The notes under the pieces were generated by a model. That model did not search any database, had not been told where the DNA came from, and worked only from the letters and a program-made list of their open reading frames with translations. DNA of 7,167 bases, taken from an uncultured Christensenella sp. GTDB taxonomy: Bacteria; Bacillota; Clostridia; Christensenellales; UBA3700. Position 1 is the stretch's first letter, and each line of letters opens with the position of its first letter. Below are positions 1-6,314 of the stretch, piece by piece. A program made the translations under genes and the position numbers. The stretch covers positions 1-7,167 of the forward strand of contig CAJTXS010000040.1 of the NCBI GenBank assembly GCA_910583735.1. The letters run 5' to 3'.

Positions 1-2
1 AG

Positions 3-2537
3 GCTACAATTACATGCTCGTGGAAGATAGACAACCGCGAGAATGCGGCTACGTATAACTTGCCGATATTGCAGAGCGTAGGCGTCATAGACGCGGACAG
101 CATGGTTACGTATAAGTATTACGACTATCAAGACGGCAGCAAAGGCGAGGAAGTAACGATAGAGGATATCAACGCCAATATCAACGAGGAGCACAGATAT
201 CTTGTCGTAGCGGTACTCAAGAGCGAGCATACAAGTAATTATACGCTTGACAACGATAGGACGGACTTCACGGTCGGCGTTAACAGATATCCCGTCAAGC
301 TCAAGATGGACATAGACGGACAGACGTTGCCCTATAGACCCGAGGGATACACGCCTAACGTAACGGTAGAGAGCGCGGGCGGCTTGACGCTGGACGCTAT
401 AACGCTCACCTATTACAAGGGCGTAGCAACGAGCGGCAGCACTGATATCCCCGTAGCTGTAGGCAGCTACAGAGTAGTAGCGGAGCTCAAGTACGGCGGA
501 GACGCCAACTATATCGAGAATGGCGAATTCAGCTTCGAGATAGTCAAGGCGGACATAGACGTATCGGGGCTTAAGTGGCAGTACAGCCACGGCGATGTAA
601 CGGCTACATACGACGCTACAGTGGGTAAGTGGTTGCTTGCGGACGGTACGGAAGCAAGCGCCTTTGTATACGACGGTACGGCTCATGTTATCAGCTTAAT
701 AGGCGCGGACAGCTTAATCGCAGGCATAAGCGTAGCGACGTCGGGCAACTTGAGCGAGAGCAATGCAGGTAGCTATACGGCAAGCGCGGCGTTTACATAC
801 GCCCCCGATTGCTACAATGATCCCGACTTCGTGACGTCGCTTAGCTGGACAGTCAATAAAGCGATAGTAGATACAAGCGCTATCGTATGGGGCTACGTAG
901 ATAAGGACGGCAGCGAGCTTGCCTATAAGGACGCGTTTGTATACACGAGAGTGAGCGGCGCAGCGGTAGAGTACAGCGTTAAGCTGATTAATCTGCCCGA
1001 TGCGCTTAAGGACTGCATGGTAATAAGCGGCGACTACGCCAAGAGCGAGGCAGGTACCCACAGAGCTAAGTACAGCGTAGACGGAAGCAAGTTCGACAGC
1101 GTCAACTATGAGCAATACGTCATGCCGAGCGGACTGGATAGCTCGTTCGATTGGAGAATATCCGCGCGTACAATAGATATGCCCGTATACAACAATAGTT
1201 GGGCTAAGTTCGACGACGAGGTCCACGACTTTGCGGATATGTTCGGCTTGCCCGAGGATTGGAGCGAGTACGTAAGCATAACAATTAAGTATAACGGCGA
1301 AGCGTACAACGGTCTCGAGGGCGAGGACTTTACAGACGTAGCTGATAAGGCGTATAAGGGTTATAACGCGGGAGAGTATAAGGTTACATTTGCGCTTATC
1401 AACGGCGGTAACAATCTGCTGTTCAGCAGCAGACCTGAGCAGGACATAGCCGTAAGCGTGGCTAAGGATAAGTTTACCGTCGAGGGGTGGATAGATAACG
1501 ATGAGTATTCGCAGGTACAGGGCGTATTGCCGTCCTACTACGACTACCGCTACACGGACGAGGACGGCAACGTCCTTACTACGAGCGATATGGAAGCGGG
1601 CAGCTATTACTTCCGCGAAGTATACGTCAAGGATAAGTATGCGACTAATGCGGAAGTGGACGGCGATTATCGCCATAGGTTCATGATGCCGTTGCACGGC
1701 ATAGACCGGACGCCCGTAGCTAAGCCTATATTGCCTACAGACGGCAGTAAGGTAGTATATTACAACGGCAGCGAGCGCGCCTTTGACGCGGCAACGCTTG
1801 CGGAGCTGTTCGGCTTGACGGGCTTTAACCCCGAGTATATGGAGATAGTCTACGAGGACGCGGACGGCGCAGCTAAGAGCGGCGAGACCAACGCAGGAGA
1901 GTACAAGATTAAGATACGCTTTACGAGCGGCTTATACTGCTGGGAGGACGGCACGTCGGACGACCTTGAGCTTACTGTTAAGATATCCAAGGCGCAGCTG
2001 CCTTCGCAGTGGACGAGCGGCGGCAAGGTCCCTACCATATCTGTGCCCGAGAGCCTCGCGGACTGTCTAAGCAACGACGCGTTTAATTATACTTACACCG
2101 ACGAGGACGGCAATACCGTAAGCAAGTCCGACATGGTGGCGGGCAAGACGTACAGCGTCAAGGCGACATTAAAGCCCGAGTATGCGGCTAACTTCGAGTT
2201 TATAGACGCGAGCGGCAACGTATTGCCCGACGCAAGCGTGAGTACTTCGCAGGAGTTCGATTACTCTACGGGCGATAGCAACAATGATAATAACGGCTCG
2301 AGTAATAACGGCGGCGGCAATGTGCCCGACGACTATTATAAGTGGTATAAAGTGCATGTGATTACCGAGATAGCTATGGTAGTGGTGACGCTGATAATAG
2401 TTATATTGGTTATAGTGCTAATCGTAAGGAGCTACAACAAGCGCGGCAGAAATGATAGGAGAGGCGACGGCGGCAGATACGATAATAATAAAGAGGAAGC
2501 TCATCGCGATAGCATCAGAGATGTCAAAGACGACTGA
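3..2537 (+). CDS. Large repeat-containing surface protein, C-terminal part (5' truncated by window edge)
   Basis: The frame is open from the window edge, so this is the last 844 residues of a longer protein; a TTG at 60 is only an internal codon. The chain is acidic, rich in Tyr, Asp, Gly and Ser, and built of beta-type repeats. Two units begin KADIDVSGLKW (residue 182) and KAIVDTSAIVW (286), 104 residues apart. Two longer units follow (about 390-570 and 571-750), sharing YNxS, MFGL/LFGL, NAGEYK and YTDEDGN words. The words YDGTAH, YNGEAYNG and NAG(S/E)Y are typical of MBG/Ig-like surface domains of Firmicutes. A Ser/Asn/Gly linker leads to one hydrophobic helix (about 789-808) and a charged, Arg/Lys-rich cytoplasmic tail, so the protein is probably held in the membrane with its repeats outside. 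No LPXTG sorting motif is seen. The ligand is unknown; adhesion or a structural role is inference. A hairpin follows the stop, so it is probably not cotranscribed with the next gene. Confidence 0.85.
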   Translation, partial: ATITCSWKIDNRENAATYNLPILQSVGVIDADSMVTYKYYDYQDGSKGEEVTIEDINANINEEHRYLVVAVLKSEHTSNYTLDNDRTDFTVGVNRYPVKLKMDIDGQTLPYRPEGYTPNVTVESAGGLTLDAITLTYYKGVATSGSTDIPVAVGSYRVVAELKYGGDANYIENGEFSFEIVKADIDVSGLKWQYSHGDVTATYDATVGKWLLADGTEASAFVYDGTAHVISLIGADSLIAGISVATSGNLSESNAGSYTASAAFTYAPDCYNDPDFVTSLSWTVNKAIVDTSAIVWGYVDKDGSELAYKDAFVYTRVSGAAVEYSVKLINLPDALKDCMVISGDYAKSEAGTHRAKYSVDGSKFDSVNYEQYVMPSGLDSSFDWRISARTIDMPVYNNSWAKFDDEVHDFADMFGLPEDWSEYVSITIKYNGEAYNGLEGEDFTDVADKAYKGYNAGEYKVTFALINGGNNLLFSSRPEQDIAVSVAKDKFTVEGWIDNDEYSQVQGVLPSYYDYRYTDEDGNVLTTSDMEAGSYYFREVYVKDKYATNAEVDGDYRHRFMMPLHGIDRTPVAKPILPTDGSKVVYYNGSERAFDAATLAELFGLTGFNPEYMEIVYEDADGAAKSGETNAGEYKIKIRFTSGLYCWEDGTSDDLELTVKISKAQLPSQWTSGGKVPTISVPESLADCLSNDAFNYTYTDEDGNTVSKSDMVAGKTYSVKATLKPEYAANFEFIDASGNVLPDASVSTSQEFDYSTGDSNNDNNGSSNNGGGNVPDDYYKWYKVHVITEIAMVVVTLIIVILVIVLIVRSYNKRGRNDRRGDGGRYDNNKEEAHRDSIRDVKDD
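1170..2252 (+). repeat. Two diverged in-frame domain repeats of about 180 codons inside the surface protein
   Basis: Landmarks recur in the same order in both halves. YNNSWAKF (codon at 1188) matches YNGSERAF (1761); FADMFGL matches LAELFGL; NAGEYKVTF (Asn codon at 1365) matches NAGEYKIKI (1890); YTDEDGNVLTTSDMEAG (1551) matches YTDEDGNTVSKSDMVAG (2094). Offsets are 573, 525 and 543 nt, all multiples of three, so the copies differ by in-frame insertions and deletions. This is an old duplication of a two-domain module and not a recent DNA repeat. Confidence 0.7.
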
Positions 2538-2575
2538 TGTCTTAGCAATGTAATTTACAACCAATATCATTGATT

Positions 2576-2609
2576 ATATCCCGTCTGCAATCGTCATGGC
2601 GGGATATTT
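2576..2609 (+). terminator. Probable intrinsic terminator of the surface protein gene
   Basis: The arms ATATCCCGTC (2576-2585) and GGCGGGATAT (2598-2607) pair over 10 bp, including one G-T pair, around a 12-nt loop. This starts 38 nt after the stop codon. The following T tract is short (ATTTAA), so the terminator may be weak. Confidence 0.5.
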
Positions 2610-2677
2610 AACGCCCTATCTATAGCGCAGCCGCGGCTATTAATTAAATTAATATTATTAATCGATATTAATACAAG

Positions 2678-2691
2678 TTGATTGCAATCAA
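2678..2691. repeat. Perfect 14-bp palindrome upstream of the protease unit
   Basis: TTGATTGCAATCAA is a perfect dyad. It lies just upstream of the putative promoter for the small membrane protein and M50 protease genes, in an AT-rich stretch. It could be an operator for a dimeric repressor or activator; no regulator is recognised, so this is inference only. Confidence 0.35.
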
Positions 2692-2692
2692 G

Positions 2693-2721
2693 TCATAATC
2701 GAGAGCAAGCGGCAATATAAT
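2693..2721 (+). promoter_or_regulatory. Candidate promoter for the small membrane protein / M50 protease unit
   Basis: A perfect TATAAT lies at 2716-2721, 32 nt before the ATG, but no good sigma-A -35 box is present at 16-19 bp. Read another way, TCATAAT (2693-2699), a 14-nt gap and AATATAAT (2714-2721) resemble the sporulation sigma-E pattern (roughly KMATATT, then CATACAHT). Sigma-E control would fit a SpoIVFB homologue, but the match is imperfect and the consensus is recalled from memory. Confidence 0.4.
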
Positions 2722-2739
2722 TTATTATCCTTAATTATC

Positions 2740-2745
2740 GGGAGG
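2740..2745 (+). promoter_or_regulatory. Ribosome binding site GGGAGG that fixes the start of the small gene
   Basis: GGGAGG lies 8 nt before ATG 2754. The upstream in-frame GTG at 2745 overlaps this site and so is not a plausible start. Translation should begin at 2754. Confidence 0.75.
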
Positions 2746-2753
2746 TGGATTAT

Positions 2754-2936
2754 ATGAAATACGATGGGTGCCAGATTTGCGATAGCGTAAGTTATCCCAA
2801 CAACAACGTCAAGGTCAAGCTCAAGAGGAAGAAGGGCAAAGTGAATTTACTTGACGTGTTCATAGTTCAGGCAGTGCTCTGCGTGGCTATCAGCTGCGCC
2901 GTACTCATTACAAGGTTCGTAACGGCGCTGGCTTGA
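2754..2936 (+). CDS. 60-residue single-pass membrane protein in the spoIVFA position
   Basis: The ATG has a strong ribosome binding site 8 nt upstream. The product has a polar N-terminus with two cysteines (CQIC), a very basic stretch (KVKLKRKKGK, about residues 20-29), then one hydrophobic helix (about 32-58) that reaches almost to the C-terminus. By the positive-inside rule the basic part should be cytoplasmic. The stop overlaps the TTG start of the M50 protease (TTGA), so the two are translationally coupled. In B. subtilis this place is taken by SpoIVFA, a larger protein with a cytoplasmic part, one membrane helix and an extracellular M23-like domain, which holds and inhibits SpoIVFB. This product could be a minimal partner or a remnant keeping only the N-terminal and membrane parts. 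I do not recognise a family; the link rests on position and topology. Confidence 0.75.
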   Translation: MKYDGCQICDSVSYPNNNVKVKLKRKKGKVNLLDVFIVQAVLCVAISCAVLITRFVTALA

Positions 2937-3808
2937 AATTTAAGATACATCCGCTGTTCGTAGCGGCGTCGCTTGCCACGCTACTGTGGGGCAACGTCTT
3001 GTTGCTCGTTTCGTACGTGGCGGCAATCGTCATGCACGAGGTCGCGCATGCGCGCATGGCTGCGCTCAGGGGATATACTCTCGGCACTATTACGCTTATG
3101 CCGTACGGCGGAGTGATAAGCGGCGGGGACAGGTATAGTCGCAGCGACAACATACTCATAGCTCTCGCAGGACCTGCCGTCAACGTAATAGTAGGCGTGA
3201 TGGCGGTCGCTCTGTGGTGGCTGTTACCCGAGTCGTACGCCTATACCAAGAGTCTGTGTATAGCCAATCTTTCGCTTGCGGCAGTCAATCTCATGCCGCT
3301 GTATCCTCTGGACGGCTCGAGGGTCGTGCTCTCGCTTGCGCGTAACAAGCTGCGCGCGTTGACGGGGCTTAAGGTGGCGGGAGTGATAGTCTCCGTTCTG
3401 CTTGTAGTGCTTAGCATATTGAGCGTGCTGTTTACGTTCAATCTGTCAATAGGCATTATGGGGGTCTTTCTCTTCTACGGCGCGCTTTGGGGTACTGACG
3501 ACGAGGCGTACTTACATGTCGCTTCCATGTCGCCTATGACTAAAGACTATAAGGCGGGCGTCGAAAGGCGGGAGATATGTCTATCGCGCGACATGCCGCT
3601 GTTCAAGATATTGCCGCTTGTGCGAAGGGACAGCGTCGCCACCTTTTTCGTAATAGACGACGAGGGATGCGAGATATTCAGTTTCGGAGAGCGCGACCTC
3701 GAGCAGATGTGCGTAGACAACGAGCTGTCCGCCGCCGTTGCGGACGCGTATGCTAAGATTTCTTGCAATAGCTGCCATTGCGGCGGAGTAAATAAAAGCC
3801 GCTCTTAG
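2933..3808 (+). CDS. spoIVFB: SpoIVFB-like site-2 (M50) intramembrane zinc metalloprotease
   Basis: At 291 residues it is close in length to B. subtilis SpoIVFB (288), which cleaves pro-sigma-K in the mother cell during sporulation. The zinc motif HEVAH (35-39) is in the second hydrophobic segment. LMPYGG (about 60-65) matches the SpoIVFB-type PFGG region, ALAGPAVN starts at residue 77, and NLMPLYPLDG (119-128) supplies the third zinc ligand, Asp127. Further hydrophobic helices cover about 138-190, and a soluble domain (about 205-275) sits where SpoIVFB has its CBS domain. The last 14 residues hold CNSCHC, which is not usual for the family as I know it. The TTG start overlaps the preceding stop by 4 nt and has no clear ribosome binding site, so it depends on coupling; the next Met codons would cut into the active-site helix. 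Its natural substrate here is unknown, since no sigma-K is visible. A general M50 protease without a sporulation role is the alternative. Confidence 0.85.
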   Translation: MKFKIHPLFVAASLATLLWGNVLLLVSYVAAIVMHEVAHARMAALRGYTLGTITLMPYGGVISGGDRYSRSDNILIALAGPAVNVIVGVMAVALWWLLPESYAYTKSLCIANLSLAAVNLMPLYPLDGSRVVLSLARNKLRALTGLKVAGVIVSVLLVVLSILSVLFTFNLSIGIMGVFLFYGALWGTDDEAYLHVASMSPMTKDYKAGVERREICLSRDMPLFKILPLVRRDSVATFFVIDDEGCEIFSFGERDLEQMCVDNELSAAVADAYAKISCNSCHCGGVNKSRS

Positions 3809-3809
3809 G

Positions 3810-3875
3810 GCGCCGTCCGAGCGCGGACAAGGCGGCGCGCAAGCTCTTGCGGCGCTAATCCGCTTCGGCTGCGGG
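3810..3875 (+). other. GC-rich structured element after the M50 protease gene
   Basis: GTCCG (3815-3819) and CGGAC (3824-3828) form a hairpin with a 4-nt loop, enclosed by GCGCC (3810-3814) pairing with GGCGC (3834-3838). A smaller hairpin, TCCGC with GCGGG, follows at 3859-3875. The run starts right after the stop codon and has no T tract directly behind it, though the DNA turns AT-rich (TTATTAATATTTTATTT). It could be an atypical terminator or a stabilising 3' end. The rest of the 3809-4026 spacer holds only the rng promoter. Confidence 0.35.
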
Positions 3876-3991
3876 TGACTGCTTATTAATATTTTATTTG
3901 ATATTGATTGCGATTTTACATTATTAGGGCGCTTGCCGTTAATTATCGATAAAGTCAACTATTAACATTTTTCGGCTGATTAAGTAAATGC

Positions 3992-4018
3992 TTGAAAATT
4001 TTTTTTAATTGTTATAAT
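3992..4018 (+). promoter_or_regulatory. Promoter of rng, -10 box 8 nt from the start codon
   Basis: TTGAAA (3992-3997) and TATAAT (4013-4018) are 15 nt apart, and TGT before the -10 gives an extended -10. An 8-T run lies in the spacer. Transcription would begin near 4024-4027, at the GTG start codon of rng, which implies a message with little or no leader. Confidence 0.65.
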
Positions 4019-4026
4019 ATATTACA

Positions 4027-5511
4027 GTGAAAAATATTCTCATTGACGCGCAATTCAGCAGCACACAGGTATGTATCGTCGAAGACGGCGTTTTGGTAGA
4101 GTTCTGGGTAGAGAGACGGGACTCCGCTCATCTTGTGGGCAATATATACAAGGGTAAGGTCAAGAATGTCTTGCCCGGTATGCAGGCGTCATTTGTCAAT
4201 ATAGGATTGGAGCGCAACGGCTTTTTGTACGCGGGAGATATCGTCGTCGACGGCGAAGCCGTGTCGGGCGCCGCTCTTAACGTCAAGGCGGGCGACAAGG
4301 TGCTGTGTCAGGTGATTAAGGACCAGTTCGGCGGCAAAGGCGCTCGTCTTACCATGAACGTTACTCTTGCGGGCAGGGTGCTCGTGCTCATGCCGCAAGT
4401 GGATTATATCGGCGTTTCGCGTAAGATAGTCGACGAGGAGAGGAGAGCGCAGCTCACCGATTATCTCGCTTCTATCTTGCCCGATAAGTGCGGCTGCATT
4501 ATGCGCACGCAGTCGGAGCATTGCACTCTCGACGAAATCAAGAGCGAGCTCGACGAGCTATACGCGCGTTGGCTTAAGATTAAGAGAAACTTTTTGGAGA
4601 AGCCCGCGCCCAGTCTGCTGCATAAAGAGGAATCTGTAGCCGTAAGAGCGGTGCGCGACATGTTGCGCGACGACGTGGATAAGGTGATTATCAACGACCG
4701 CTCGCTTTATGAAGAGTTTAAGGGCGCCTTCCATTACATTTTAGCGGATAGACCCGAGCTGTTCGAGCTGGACGAGAGCAATCGCTCGCTCATACGTAAA
4801 TTTAATCTGTCCGAGCAAGTGGCGCGCCTTGTCAAGCGTAAGGTCCCCCTTCCCAACGGCGGCAATCTCGTAATAGACAGGACGGAAGCGCTGACCGTAA
4901 TCGATGTCAATACCGGCAAGTATGTGGGCGAGAGCAACCTCGAGCAGACAGTGTTCGAGACCAATTGTATCGCAGCCGAGGAGATTGCAAGGCAGGTGAG
5001 ACTGCGCAATATCAGCGGAATAATCGTCATCGACTTTATCGATATGAACGAACCCAAGCATACCGACAAGGTGTTGGAAGTGCTCAAGAGCTGGCTAGCA
5101 AAGGACAGGATTAAGACGTCGGTGCTCGGCGTGACGTCGCTCGGACTTGTGGAGATGACGCGTAAGAAGACGCGCAGTATGATAGAGAGCGCATTGCTGC
5201 AAGAGTGTCCTTACTGCGGCGGCGAGGGGCATGTGTTCAGCGACGAGTACGTTATCGGCTTTATAAGAGAGAGACTGCGCGACGTGATAGAGTCGGGTAA
5301 CGAGGTTAAGGCGGTCAAGGTGACGGTCGCTCCAAGCGTATTTACCAAGCTCACAGCTCATCGCTACCTTACTCGCGAGAGCGCTACGCTGTGGCGCGAC
5401 GTTACGGTGTATGTCATTGCCGATCCCAATAAGCATGTAGAGACTTTCGATATCACGGTAGATAATTCGGACATTTTATCCCTTCCCGACGGAGCAAGGC
5501 TCCTTTGCTGA
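4027..5511 (+). CDS. rng: Ribonuclease G/E family endoribonuclease
   Basis: This is a cytoplasmic, Mg-dependent, single-strand-specific endoribonuclease of rRNA maturation and mRNA decay. Its 494 residues are close to E. coli RNase G (489) and lack the long C-terminal scaffold of RNase E. An S1 RNA-binding domain begins at about 36 (LVGNIYKGKVKNVLPGMQ). The catalytic DNase-I-like region holds TVIDVNTG (Asp293) and IIVIDFIDMN (Asp336). These are 43 residues apart, as are Asp303 and Asp346 of RNase E. The zinc-link cysteines CPYC (Cys394, Cys397) are 58 residues after the second Asp, again as in RNase E. The GTG at 4027 is chosen because the upstream in-frame codons end at a TAA at 4015, the N-terminus then fits the family, and any later start would cut into the S1 domain. 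No ribosome binding site precedes it. RNase G next to rplU-rpmA is a common arrangement in Clostridia. Weak alternative hairpin at the 3' end, no convincing terminator. Confidence 0.95.
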   Translation: MKNILIDAQFSSTQVCIVEDGVLVEFWVERRDSAHLVGNIYKGKVKNVLPGMQASFVNIGLERNGFLYAGDIVVDGEAVSGAALNVKAGDKVLCQVIKDQFGGKGARLTMNVTLAGRVLVLMPQVDYIGVSRKIVDEERRAQLTDYLASILPDKCGCIMRTQSEHCTLDEIKSELDELYARWLKIKRNFLEKPAPSLLHKEESVAVRAVRDMLRDDVDKVIINDRSLYEEFKGAFHYILADRPELFELDESNRSLIRKFNLSEQVARLVKRKVPLPNGGNLVIDRTEALTVIDVNTGKYVGESNLEQTVFETNCIAAEEIARQVRLRNISGIIVIDFIDMNEPKHTDKVLEVLKSWLAKDRIKTSVLGVTSLGLVEMTRKKTRSMIESALLQECPYCGGEGHVFSDEYVIGFIRERLRDVIESGNEVKAVKVTVAPSVFTKLTAHRYLTRESATLWRDVTVYVIADPNKHVETFDITVDNSDILSLPDGARLLC

Positions 5512-5550
5512 TTTCAACGTATTATATATAATATTTTAACGCGATTTTTG

Positions 5551-5580
5551 TTGACCTTGCGCGCCGCGCTGTGATATTAT
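5551..5580 (+). promoter_or_regulatory. Promoter of the rplU-prp-rpmA operon
   Basis: TTGACC (5551-5556) and TATTAT (5575-5580) are separated by 18 bp, with TGA at 5572-5574 giving an extended -10. The predicted transcription start near 5587 leaves a leader of roughly 78 nt before rplU. An AT-rich stretch at 5520-5539 upstream may act as an UP element. Confidence 0.7.
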
Positions 5581-5586
5581 TATCAA

Positions 5587-5664
5587 CGAGCCGCATGGAC
5601 GAGGTTGGAAAGCGCTTATCGCGCACCTTTACAGCGAGACTGGTAAGAGGAGGTATTAATCTGT
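5587..5664 (+). promoter_or_regulatory. Ribosomal protein L21 leader-like 5' UTR
   Basis: AGGT (5602-5605) pairs with ACCT (5625-5628) around an inner hairpin GCGC-TTATC-GCGC (5612-5624), leaving TGGAAA bulged on the 5' side. A small CAG/CTG hairpin (5632-5642) lies just before the ribosome binding site AGGAGG (5648-5653), which is 11 nt from the ATG. A structured leader in this position is the known Firmicutes L21 leader, thought to give feedback control of the operon by a ribosomal protein. The match is from position and fold, not a covariance-model hit. Confidence 0.6.
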
Positions 5665-5970
5665 ATGTATGCTATAGTTACAACCGGCGGTAAGCAGTAC
5701 AAGGCGGAAGCAGGTAAGGCGCTCAAGGTCGAGAAGCTCGACGTTGAAGTAGGCGCTACCGTTAAACTCGACGTCCTTATGCTGGCGGACGGCGATAAGG
5801 TTGTCGTCGGCGAGGCAGTCGCTAAGGCGGTAGTCAACGCGGAAGTATTAGCTCAGGATAAGGCTAGAAAGGTAGTCGTATTCAAGTATAAGGCTAAGAA
5901 GAACGAGCGTAAGCGCCAGGGACACAGACAGCCGTACACCGTGCTTAAGATTAAGGAAATCAAGGCGTAA
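5665..5970 (+). CDS. rplU: 50S ribosomal protein L21
   Basis: This protein binds 23S rRNA in the large subunit. The 101-residue length is normal for bacterial L21 (about 103). The N-terminus MYAIVTTGGKQYKAEAG and the C-terminal KRQGHRQPYTVLKIKEI are the family signatures, with a basic RNA-binding stretch (KYKAKKNERKR) between. ATG 5665 has AGGAGG 11 nt upstream. It is the first gene of a three-gene operon, and its TAA overlaps the next ATG by one base (TAATG), so prp translation is coupled to it. Confidence 0.97.
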   Translation: MYAIVTTGGKQYKAEAGKALKVEKLDVEVGATVKLDVLMLADGDKVVVGEAVAKAVVNAEVLAQDKARKVVVFKYKAKKNERKRQGHRQPYTVLKIKEIKA

Positions 5971-6314
5971 TGACTAAGGTGGTCGTCGTAAGGCGACAAG
6001 GCAGTATAGTATCGGTGGAGTGCAGCGGTCATTCCGGATACGCAGAAGAGGGCGCGGATATTGTCTGTGCGGGACTATCGTCCATAGTTCAGACGGCGGC
6101 GCTCGGATTAATGAAGACGGCAGGAGCTGATAATATAGCTTATTCCGTCGATAGCGACAGAGGTTATCTCAAGATAGTCGTCCGAGATATATCGGATACC
6201 GATAAAAGGCACGATTGCGATGTCATATTGGATACGATGTTGCTCGGAGTAGAGGACTATGCCGAGGGATTGCCGAAGTTCGTAAGTTTGGAGGTAAAAG
6301 AAGATGTTTATTAA
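5970..6314 (+). CDS. prp: Prp (YsxB-type) cysteine protease that processes ribosomal protein L27
   Basis: Prp removes the short N-terminal extension of L27 in Firmicutes and related phyla, a step essential for ribosome function in Staphylococcus aureus. At 114 residues it has the usual length. The motif GHSGYAEEGADIVCAGLSS (20-38) holds the catalytic pair His21 and Cys33; their spacing of 12 equals His22/Cys34 in S. aureus. It lies between rplU and rpmA, overlapping the first by 1 nt and the second by 11 nt, so enzyme and substrate come from one message. The ribosome binding site for rpmA lies inside its 3' end. Confidence 0.95.
   Translation: MTKVVVVRRQGSIVSVECSGHSGYAEEGADIVCAGLSSIVQTAALGLMKTAGADNIAYSVDSDRGYLKIVVRDISDTDKRHDCDVILDTMLLGVEDYAEGLPKFVSLEVKEDVY
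6290..6295 (+). promoter_or_regulatory. Ribosome binding site of rpmA inside the prp coding sequence
   Basis: GGAGGT lies 8 nt before ATG 6304. This fixes the rpmA start so that the N-terminal extension is translated, and allows independent reinitiation within prp. Confidence 0.85.

Noticed and set aside
714..1697. Long minus-strand open frame (327 codons) opposite the surface protein gene
   Set aside because: It is a mirror of the strongly biased codon use in the + strand gene. The translation is low-complexity, rich in Val, Ile, Ala and Arg, with no ribosome binding site or family signature.
2629..2638. AGCCGCGGCT perfect 10-bp palindrome
   Set aside because: Short and GC-rich, not near a promoter box, with no partner copy in the window; within chance expectation.
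3581..3958. Minus-strand open frame of 125 codons across the end of the M50 gene
   Set aside because: It overlaps a well-supported gene in antisense and has no recognisable domain, ribosome binding site or promoter.
5491..5515. GGAGC-AAG-GCTCC hairpin at the 3' end of rng as a terminator
   Set aside because: Only a 5-bp stem, it lies inside the coding sequence and is followed by TTTGCTGATTT, too weak a T tract to call.
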